Below are positions 1 to 5,693 of a stretch of DNA of 8,988 nucleotides, piece by piece. This DNA comes from a bacterium UBP6_UBA1177 (GTDB lineage: Bacteria; UBP6; UBA1177): the NCBI GenBank assembly GCA_002310995.1, contig DBYV01000039.1, positions 26,563 through 35,550 of the forward strand. Reading direction: 5' to 3'. The position numbers were made by a program, and so were the translations under genes. Position 1 is the first letter of the stretch. Every line of letters starts with the position of its first letter. The notes beneath the pieces were generated by a model that saw only the letters and a list, made by a program, of their open reading frames with translations, was not told the DNA's origin and did not search any database.

Positions 1-242
1 GCAAGTCTTGCGACCTTTCTTGCAGCGGTATTTTTGTGAAGAACGCCTTTGCTTGCAGCTTTCTGGATTTCGCTTATTGCCGTATTAAGTTTTGCGACTG
101 CATCTTCGCGGTTCTCAGCTGTCTCAGCTGCTGCCTCGAAGTAGTGCGAGAAAGTTTTTACTCTTGATTTGATAGAACGGTTGTAAAGTCTTCTTTTTTC
201 ACTTGTTCTAATTCTTTTTTTTGCCGATCTGTGGTGAGCCAA
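1..242 (-). CDS. rpsT: 30S ribosomal protein S20, 3'-truncated by window edge
   Basis: Primary rRNA-binding protein of the small ribosomal subunit, which binds 16S rRNA early in assembly. The minus strand reads 80 residues without a stop before the window ends. The N-terminus (AHHRSAKKRIRTSEKRRLYN) has the S20 signature: SAKKR, then an Arg/Lys-rich helix, then RSIKSRVKTF. The visible C-terminal part (KAASKGVLHKNTAARKVARL) matches the conserved S20 tail. The family is usually about 87 residues, so only a handful are missing. The start is taken as TTG at 242-240 because a perfect GGAGG lies 5 nt upstream; an in-frame ATG at 254-252 overlaps that Shine-Dalgarno sequence and so is unlikely. E. 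coli rpsT also starts at UUG, where the weak start is part of S20 autoregulation. The gene diverges from the aminopeptidase gene. Identity is very secure. Confidence 0.96.
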   Translation of the reverse strand, partial: MAHHRSAKKRIRTSEKRRLYNRSIKSRVKTFSHYFEAAAETAENREDAVAKLNTAISEIQKAASKGVLHKNTAARKVARL

Positions 243-247
243 ATTAT

Positions 248-252
248 CCTCC
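248..252 (-). promoter_or_regulatory. rpsT: rpsT ribosome binding site (decides the TTG start)
   Basis: On the minus strand the sequence reads ATGGAGGATAATTTGGCT. GGAGG is 5 nt before TTG at 242, which is ideal spacing. The ATG 12 nt upstream is in frame but contains the first G of the Shine-Dalgarno core, so it cannot be served by it. This supports initiation at TTG. Confidence 0.85.
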
Positions 253-291
253 ATTTATAAACTTAAGTCTCACGGAACCAAAAACCGCCGT

Positions 292-319
292 AATATATTC
301 AGAAAAGTTCCGATGTCAA
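292..319 (-). promoter_or_regulatory. rpsT sigma70-type promoter
   Basis: On the minus strand a consensus -35 TTGACA (319-314) is separated by 16 bp from TATATT (297-292). An AT-rich stretch (TTTAAAAC) sits just upstream of the -35. The bases after the -10 are ACGGCGG, a GC-rich discriminator like those of stringently controlled ribosomal promoters. The predicted transcription start near 285 gives a leader of about 43 nt to the TTG start. Box matches are seen directly; stringent control is inference. Confidence 0.8.
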
Positions 320-402
320 GTTTTAAAGTGATGATGTACTTCTTTCACATAGCGAACCTGCATATTCCGTGCCTTGTTCCGCCGCATCAAATTCCGATAA
401 AT

Positions 403-430
403 TTGCAAAATACTCGGCTTACCTTAAGAT
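403..430 (+). promoter_or_regulatory. Candidate promoter of the aminopeptidase gene
   Basis: TTGCAA (403-408) and TAAGAT (425-430) are spaced by 16 bp on the plus strand, about 45 bp before the ATG. An alternative -10, TATTAT at 445-450, has no good -35. The match is modest, so this is a candidate only. Confidence 0.35.
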
Positions 431-473
431 AATGCGCTTTTTGTTATTATAGTAACCATTAAGGGAGATTAAA

Positions 474-1760
474 ATGAAAAAGGAAATCAAACAGCTCGGC
501 AAGGAACTTATTGATTTTATTGACAAATCACCGACAGCGTTCCATGCTGCTCAGAATATTGCCGAAACTTTGACAAAAAACGGTTTTTCAGAGCTTGACG
601 AGGCAAAACCTTGGAAACTCGAAAAAGGAAAAGGCTATTTCGTAAGAAGAAATCTTTCTTCAGTCATCGCTTTCAGGCTCGGAACGGACAAACCTGTCCA
701 CACAGGCTTCAAAATCGCCGGTGCCCATACCGACAGCCCGCTTCTTAAATTAAAGGAAAACGCGGAAAACGTTTCAGCTGGATGTGTCAGAGTAACGACA
801 GAGATCTACGGTGGACTCCTTGTCTACACATGGCTTGACAGAAATCTCGGAATCGCCGGCCGTGTCATGGTAAAGACCAAAAACGGCGAAGTCGAAAAGC
901 TTGTCAACATCGACAGACCGGTCGCGATCGTTCCCTCTCTTGCGATCCACATGAACCGCGAGGCGAACAAAGGTTTTGAATTCAATCCGCAGAACCATCT
1001 TCAGGCTATTCTCACCGCTGACGGCGAGGCTAAAAACGTTCTCAAAACGCTCGTCGCCAAAGAACTCGGCGAAAAACCAGAGAATATCGGCCAGACAGAT
1101 CTTTTCGTCTACGACCTGCAGAAAGGCTGTTTCGGCGGAATCGACGACGAATTCATTTCGACCGGCAGACTCGACAATCTGCAGATGTGCCACTCGATTC
1201 TCTCCGCTTTTCTTGCCGCTAAACCCGGAAAAACAACGACTGTGGCAGCTTTCTACGACAACGAGGAAATCGGTTCGAGAACTCCGATGGGGGCTGACTC
1301 ATCCTTCACGAGAACGATTCTCGAAAGGATCGTCGCGCTCACTTCGGAAGGCCGCGACGACCGCTTTGTAGCATTTTCAAAGAGTTTCCTCATCAGTGCC
1401 GACGGTGCTCACACGCAACATCCCAACTTCCCCGAAAAACACGATCCGGCTTACGCTCCGAAGATGAACAAAGGACCTGTCATCAAATTCAGCTCAAGTT
1501 TCAGATATGCGACGACAGCAGAAACAAGCTCGTATTTCGAGCAGCTCTGTGAAAAAGCTGGAGTTCCGTGCCAGAAAATAGCGAACCGCTCTGATGTTCC
1601 TTCCGGCAGCACGATCGGCCCGATGTCTTCTGCAGCTCTCGGCATTAAAGCAGTCGATGTCGGCAACGCGATGTGGGCTATGCACTCTATCCGAGAAACC
1701 GCAGGAACTGCCGATCATTACTACATGACGAAGGCGATTGAGTATTTCTTCGGAAAATAA
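474..1760 (+). CDS. apeB: M18 family metallo-aminopeptidase (aspartyl aminopeptidase type)
   Basis: Cytosolic di-zinc exopeptidase that removes N-terminal residues (Asp/Glu preferred in the best-studied members) from peptides in protein turnover. The 428-residue length is normal for bacterial M18 enzymes. The expected metal and catalytic residues are all visible: H85 in GAHTDSP, D234 in GRLDNLQ, the Glu pair E264/E265 in YDNEEIGS, D310 in ISADGAHTQHPN, and H404 in MHSIRE. The N-terminal region (FIDKSPTAFHAAQNIAETL) is the usual M18 opening, and there is no signal peptide. The ATG at 474 is preceded by GGGAG at 463-467 with 6-nt spacing. The gene opens the plus-strand run; the lipoprotein gene follows after 95 bp and probably has its own promoter. 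Family assignment is secure. The symbol is by family convention (apeB/pepB-type naming varies), and the substrate preference is not provable from sequence alone. Confidence 0.95.
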   Translation: MKKEIKQLGKELIDFIDKSPTAFHAAQNIAETLTKNGFSELDEAKPWKLEKGKGYFVRRNLSSVIAFRLGTDKPVHTGFKIAGAHTDSPLLKLKENAENVSAGCVRVTTEIYGGLLVYTWLDRNLGIAGRVMVKTKNGEVEKLVNIDRPVAIVPSLAIHMNREANKGFEFNPQNHLQAILTADGEAKNVLKTLVAKELGEKPENIGQTDLFVYDLQKGCFGGIDDEFISTGRLDNLQMCHSILSAFLAAKPGKTTTVAAFYDNEEIGSRTPMGADSSFTRTILERIVALTSEGRDDRFVAFSKSFLISADGAHTQHPNFPEKHDPAYAPKMNKGPVIKFSSSFRYATTAETSSYFEQLCEKAGVPCQKIANRSDVPSGSTIGPMSSAALGIKAVDVGNAMWAMHSIRETAGTADHYYMTKAIEYFFGK

Positions 1761-1771
1761 GGCAAAATTTT

Positions 1772-1800
1772 TTGATATTTTATTTTTTTTTTGCTAATGT
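1772..1800 (+). promoter_or_regulatory. Candidate extended -10 promoter for the HEAT-like lipoprotein gene
   Basis: TTGATA (1772-1777) and TAATGT (1795-1800) are spaced by 17 bp, and the -10 is preceded by TGC, giving an extended -10 (TGNTAATGT). The surrounding region, 1761-1855, is very T-rich. The leader to the ATG at 1856 would be about 50 nt. The strong codon bias of the downstream gene fits a separate, active promoter. The T-rich background makes chance matches more likely. Confidence 0.45.
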
Positions 1801-1855
1801 CTTTGCCGATGTTTTTTTGTTGCTTTAAATTCCATTATTTTTTTAAGAGGTTGTT

Positions 1856-3775
1856 ATGAAATTGAAAAGTTTGATGCTTTTGGTTTTGATTCCGGTTGCA
1901 ATGATGCTTGTTTCATGTAATCCGGAAGACGAGTACCTTGGAAAACTTTACTCGAAAGACACGAGAAACTACGCTATCCAGGGTCTTAAAAAGATGAAAG
2001 GCGAGATTGTCAATATGGACAAAGCCTGCTCGAAGCTTCTCAAGCTCGACAAAACTCCCGAAGCTGGACTGGCAGTTCTTACCGCCGGCGAAATCGGTTG
2101 CACCCAGTCGGTTGACAGAATCAGCGAAATCGTTGACGAATGTCTTGCAACGACAAACGTAAGAAACCTTAAAACACTTGAAAGCGCTGCTATGGCTTTC
2201 GGACTTCTCGAACAGCCGGCTGCAGTTCCTACACTTGCGAAGTATTTCACCCTTCAGACTCCTGAAGTTCTCGCTCCCGGAATGCGTGAAAAAGCTGAAT
2301 CTGTCGCAAAACGTGCAGCAATTGAAGCACTTTCGAAGATGCCGAACGAAAGTAAGCACCTTGTTCCTGAAATCCTTAAAGTTTTCGACTCAAAAGTTGA
2401 AGATTTCGGTACAAAATACACGACAGCCGGCCTTCTCGGCGAATGGAGAGATCCTTCGACAGTACGCCCGCTCGTAACCGCTCTTTTCTATGAGGAACAG
2501 GGCTTCAGCCTTTTCCCGGAAGCAAGAAAATCGCTCATCAAACTCGGCAAAATGGCTGAGGAAGAGCTCATTAAGGCTTACAACGGCGAAAACCCGAAAG
2601 TAAACGAAATCCAGAACGACAACAAGGAAAGAGCTACAAAACAGTTCTGCCCGGAATACATCGGCAACGAAGAAGCTAAGAAGAAAGGCGAATGCCCGAA
2701 AGACGACGAATACATGGCAACTATCGCTTCGATCGAAACAACAACAAAACTTAAAACTTCGATCGTTCTTGCCGACATTCGTTCGAAACAGGCAGTCGAC
2801 ATGGTTATCAAAGAGCTCGAAACACAGCTTGCAACCGATAAGAAACAGCCTTTCCTTGCTGAGCACCTTGCAGTTCAGCTTGCAAAATTCGGTGACTTCA
2901 GAGCTACAGACACACTTCTCAAAATGGTCAGCAAGAAGTTCACAAAAGACACAACCAATGACAAGAAATCCAAAGGTCAGCTTTCCAAAGAGGAAAAAGC
3001 TCAGGCTAAACTTGCAGACAGAGGCCAGGAAATTTCGATCATGATGAAAGGTGCTGAAGCTCTTGCGATCCTCGGTGACCCGAAAGCTCTTCCCTATCTT
3101 GAAGAAGTCATCAAACAGAAACCGGTTTCCGAATATAACGAAATGAACGAGAAGATTATATTCTACGAAGCTACGGTTTGGGCTGCTGATGCTCTTACAA
3201 GAATGGTTTCCGATCCTGAAATGGCTGACAGATTCATCGGAATCGCAAAAGGAGTCATTGAAGAAGGCGAAAAATATGTCGCTAACGTTGAAAAGAAATC
3301 GACTGAAAAAGTTAAAAAGGAACTTCCTGTAGGTCAGGAAATTTCTGCTGAAGATATGGACAAGAAAGTCAAGACCGAATCAAGACTTGACGTAAACTAC
3401 GATTCGACCAACAAGACAGTCGAAATGTTCAAGAGATTCGTCGACAGAGCGAATGTTGCAAAAGAGTGCAAAGCTGACAACGCATGCTACGTTGCAAAAC
3501 TTGCAGACAAAAACCCGGCAGTTGTTGAAAAAGCAGTTTATATGCTTGGTTACTCCGGCAAACTCGGTGACTACAAAGAACAGCTTAAACCTGTCATGAA
3601 ACATGCTGAACCCTATGTCCGCGAAGCTATGTCGATCGCTCTTCTTAAAACAGAGGACAAAGGTTTCGCTCCTATTCTTGATGAAGTTCTCAAGGCTGAA
3701 GGCGACAAAGTTGAATACGCAGCAGCTATGAAGGAGTTCAAAGCAATATCCAGCTATCTCAGCTCTGTAAACTAA
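1856..3775 (+). CDS. Large HEAT-repeat-like lipoprotein of unknown function
   Basis: I do not recognise a named family. Residues 1-20 form a signal peptide (MKLK, then a hydrophobic core) ending in the lipobox L18-V19-S20 with acceptor C21, so the protein is exported and lipid-anchored. The +2 residue is Asn, not Asp. The rest is almost wholly alpha-helical, with paired amphipathic helices typical of HEAT/armadillo solenoids: about 70-95, 105-131, 148-178, 185-213, 300-360, 395-460 and 540-613 (for example AEALAILGDPKALPYLEEVI and VREAMSIALL). Two Lys/Glu-rich low-complexity inserts at about 363-388 and 470-515 interrupt the solenoid. Cysteine pairs C265/C280 and C537/C544 could form disulfides outside the cytoplasm. 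The ATG has AGAGG 5 nt upstream (1846-1850). All 18 Phe codons are TTC, a sign of high expression. HEAT solenoids are usually protein-binding scaffolds, so a scaffold role at the envelope is inference. Likely co-transcribed with the radical SAM gene 49 bp downstream. Confidence 0.85.
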   Translation: MKLKSLMLLVLIPVAMMLVSCNPEDEYLGKLYSKDTRNYAIQGLKKMKGEIVNMDKACSKLLKLDKTPEAGLAVLTAGEIGCTQSVDRISEIVDECLATTNVRNLKTLESAAMAFGLLEQPAAVPTLAKYFTLQTPEVLAPGMREKAESVAKRAAIEALSKMPNESKHLVPEILKVFDSKVEDFGTKYTTAGLLGEWRDPSTVRPLVTALFYEEQGFSLFPEARKSLIKLGKMAEEELIKAYNGENPKVNEIQNDNKERATKQFCPEYIGNEEAKKKGECPKDDEYMATIASIETTTKLKTSIVLADIRSKQAVDMVIKELETQLATDKKQPFLAEHLAVQLAKFGDFRATDTLLKMVSKKFTKDTTNDKKSKGQLSKEEKAQAKLADRGQEISIMMKGAEALAILGDPKALPYLEEVIKQKPVSEYNEMNEKIIFYEATVWAADALTRMVSDPEMADRFIGIAKGVIEEGEKYVANVEKKSTEKVKKELPVGQEISAEDMDKKVKTESRLDVNYDSTNKTVEMFKRFVDRANVAKECKADNACYVAKLADKNPAVVEKAVYMLGYSGKLGDYKEQLKPVMKHAEPYVREAMSIALLKTEDKGFAPILDEVLKAEGDKVEYAAAMKEFKAISSYLSSVN

Positions 3776-3813
3776 GTTCTCGTTTCCCAAAATCCGTTCA
3801 TTCTTTCACATTT

Positions 3814-3817
3814 GAGG
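3814..3817 (+). promoter_or_regulatory. Ribosome binding site of the radical SAM gene, inside a small inverted repeat
   Basis: GAGG lies 7 nt before the ATG at 3825. It is flanked by TTTGA (3811-3815) and TCAAA (3821-3825), a 5-bp inverted repeat with a 5-nt loop that covers the ribosome site and touches the start codon. The stem is only A/U-rich plus one G-C, so it is weak. It may be chance, or may slightly dampen translation relative to the lipoprotein upstream. Confidence 0.5.
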
Positions 3818-3824
3818 TTTTCAA

Positions 3825-5693
3825 ATGAAGATAGCAATCGTCAATGTCAATAAGTCGAGAGTTATAAAAAACACGGAATACCATGTTTTTACCGCGAAGA
3901 CCTTTGTTGAAGCAAGATCATGGAACGAAATAAGCGCCGAAATAGTCAATGTTTATATGACTGACGATATGTCGACTTCAGCCGGAATCATTGAAAACCA
4001 GCAGGCCGACATTATCGTTTTCAGAGTGCTTTACTGGAATGCGGGCTACATTATGAAACTGGCGAAATTATGCCGCAGCCCCAAGGCCGTAAAAGGGCTT
4101 TGGGGTTACGACACCTTCGCCAATCCTGAAGAATACCTGAAAAAAGATTTCGATTTCATCATTCAGGACGAGCCCGAACTTTCACTTTACGAAATGGCGA
4201 TGCTTAAACGGAACGGGGAAAGTATCGGCAAAGCTTCCGGAATCGTTTTCAAGGATAAAGAAAGCAAAACTTTCGTCTACGGAGAAAGCCGCGTCCTTTC
4301 AGATCTCGACACTATTCCGTCACCTTATCTCAATGGTATGATTCCAGTCAGTGAAACAACTTCTGTTTTCTGGGAAATATCGCGCGGCTGTCTTTTCAAA
4401 TGCGATTTTTGTGTCGATTTTTCGCACGACAGCAATCTGCGTTATCACAGTTTCGGATATCTTGAAAAAGAGTTGAAATTTTTCGCCGAAAAAGGTGTTT
4501 CGCAACTGACCATCGGTTGTCCTATTGCCAACCTCAGCCACCAGCACTTCAGCAAGATCCTTGCAATGATAAACGAGTATCTACCTAACGCGATATTCGA
4601 GATTTCAGTCAGAGCGGACCTTCTTTCCAAAAGCGATATAGAGACTCTAGCCGACATGAACGTATTTCTCAATATCGGACTTCAGACGGCAAACCAGAAA
4701 GTCCATGAAAATCTTCTCACCTCATTCAATGTCGACAAAGCTTTGGCAAACATCAGATACATGGCGAACTATCCTTCTCTTATGTTCGGGATTGATGTAA
4801 TAGCAGGTCTGCCGAGAATGTCTTATGAAGATTTTCTCAATGACCTTGAGGTTGTCTTTAATCTTTGGCCAATATCAATAAACGTTCTGCGTCTTTCGAT
4901 GTACCCAGGTACAAAAATTTACAACAGGATGCGGGAATTCGGCTACACTGTCGAAAGTTCCTACCCATATCTTGCCGTAGAAAGCGCACAGTTCAGCAGA
5001 AAAGATATGGAAAAAGCGGAAGAACTTTCCGACGGAATCGATCTGCTCTACAACAAAGGGCGTATGGTTTCAATAATCACGATGCTCGCGAAAGGGCTTG
5101 AAATGCCGTGTCACGAGATTGTCATGCGCTGGAACAAGTGGATTAAAAAGCAGGCACCGGATATAAATGCCGAGAACATAGATTCTATCGAATATTCGCG
5201 TCTTTTCGGCTATATTCACGATTTCTTCTCATATATTTTTGACCGCTTTCAGAAGAAAAAACTATGGCCTGTCGCATCAGATCTCTTGAAACACAACCAC
5301 TTCTACACAACTTCGCTCATGGTTGAAAAAGAAGACAAAGTCGCATTGCCTTACCAGCTTGACACAATCTGTGATTCAACAGCTTTCGGCATAAACGATT
5401 CGGCGTTTTTCGATAAGTTTTCCTACGACATCGAAGATTTGATCGACACCGGTTACATTGACCTTAAAAAATATGCTGCCGAAGTCGATAAAGAAGAACT
5501 TTATGGCATAGTTTACCGCATTGACGGCTCAGTTTTTACAAAAGTCATCGCCAACGAAGAGTTTGCAGTGTTTGACTTCATCCGCTCTAAAGGAACGGCG
5601 ACATTTGCCGAACTGAAGAAAAAATTCAAGAAAGTTGATGTTCTCAATATCGTCTACACCTGGTGCGAAGACGGCGTACTTTTTGTTGTCTAA
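3825..5693 (+). CDS. B12-binding domain radical SAM protein, specific function unknown
   Basis: Three parts are visible. Residues 1 to about 150 resemble the Rossmann-like cobalamin-binding domain that precedes many radical SAM domains (MKIAIVNVN start, QQADIIVFRVLYWNAG, and IIQDEPELSLYEMA before the core). No DxHxxG cobalamin-ligand motif is present, as in many members of this class. Residues about 180-400 are the radical SAM core: EISRGCLFKCDFC supplies the CxxxCxxC cluster motif (C189, C193, C196), followed by NIGLQTANQKVHENLL and IDVIAGLPRMSYEDF, typical SAM-barrel elements. The last 200 or so residues are an extension without a motif I know; 575-622 (VFDFIRSKGTATFAELKKKF) looks like a small winged-helix. 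The protein has no signal peptide and should be cytosolic. The class includes methyltransferases and ring- or chain-modifying enzymes in lipid, cofactor and natural-product pathways; the substrate here cannot be read from sequence. Its stop overlaps the stop of the convergent transferase gene by 4 bp. Confidence 0.88.
   Translation: MKIAIVNVNKSRVIKNTEYHVFTAKTFVEARSWNEISAEIVNVYMTDDMSTSAGIIENQQADIIVFRVLYWNAGYIMKLAKLCRSPKAVKGLWGYDTFANPEEYLKKDFDFIIQDEPELSLYEMAMLKRNGESIGKASGIVFKDKESKTFVYGESRVLSDLDTIPSPYLNGMIPVSETTSVFWEISRGCLFKCDFCVDFSHDSNLRYHSFGYLEKELKFFAEKGVSQLTIGCPIANLSHQHFSKILAMINEYLPNAIFEISVRADLLSKSDIETLADMNVFLNIGLQTANQKVHENLLTSFNVDKALANIRYMANYPSLMFGIDVIAGLPRMSYEDFLNDLEVVFNLWPISINVLRLSMYPGTKIYNRMREFGYTVESSYPYLAVESAQFSRKDMEKAEELSDGIDLLYNKGRMVSIITMLAKGLEMPCHEIVMRWNKWIKKQAPDINAENIDSIEYSRLFGYIHDFFSYIFDRFQKKKLWPVASDLLKHNHFYTTSLMVEKEDKVALPYQLDTICDSTAFGINDSAFFDKFSYDIEDLIDTGYIDLKKYAAEVDKEELYGIVYRIDGSVFTKVIANEEFAVFDFIRSKGTATFAELKKKFKKVDVLNIVYTWCEDGVLFVV

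Larger units (their letters stand above)
255..473. other. Divergent intergenic region rpsT / aminopeptidase
   Basis: This 219-bp non-coding stretch separates two divergent genes. It holds the strong rpsT promoter on the minus strand (292-319) and a weaker candidate promoter for the aminopeptidase on the plus strand (403-430). Between them, 320-400 shows no ORF with a plausible start and ribosome site, no tRNA and no clear hairpin. Three TTCCG words occur at 365-369, 377-381 and 392-396, with irregular spacing, so I do not call them operators. Confidence 0.7.

Noticed and set aside
364..396. Three TTCCG words as possible operator repeats
   Set aside because: The words are only 5-6 bp and the spacing is irregular (12 and 15 bp), not in step with the helix or with either promoter.
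774..1193. Open frame of 139 codons on the minus strand
   Set aside because: Antisense to the aminopeptidase gene across its metal-binding D234 region; no family match and no ribosome site.
1761..1810. T-rich stretch with GGCAAA and TTTGCC as a possible terminator after the aminopeptidase gene
   Set aside because: The arms are 35 nt apart and the T-run lies in the loop, not after the stem, so it does not have the form of an intrinsic terminator.
2390..2866. Open frame of 158 codons on the minus strand
   Set aside because: Antisense shadow of the lipoprotein gene. Its Phe/Cys-rich translation arises from the GAA/AAA/GCA-rich codon use of the real gene.
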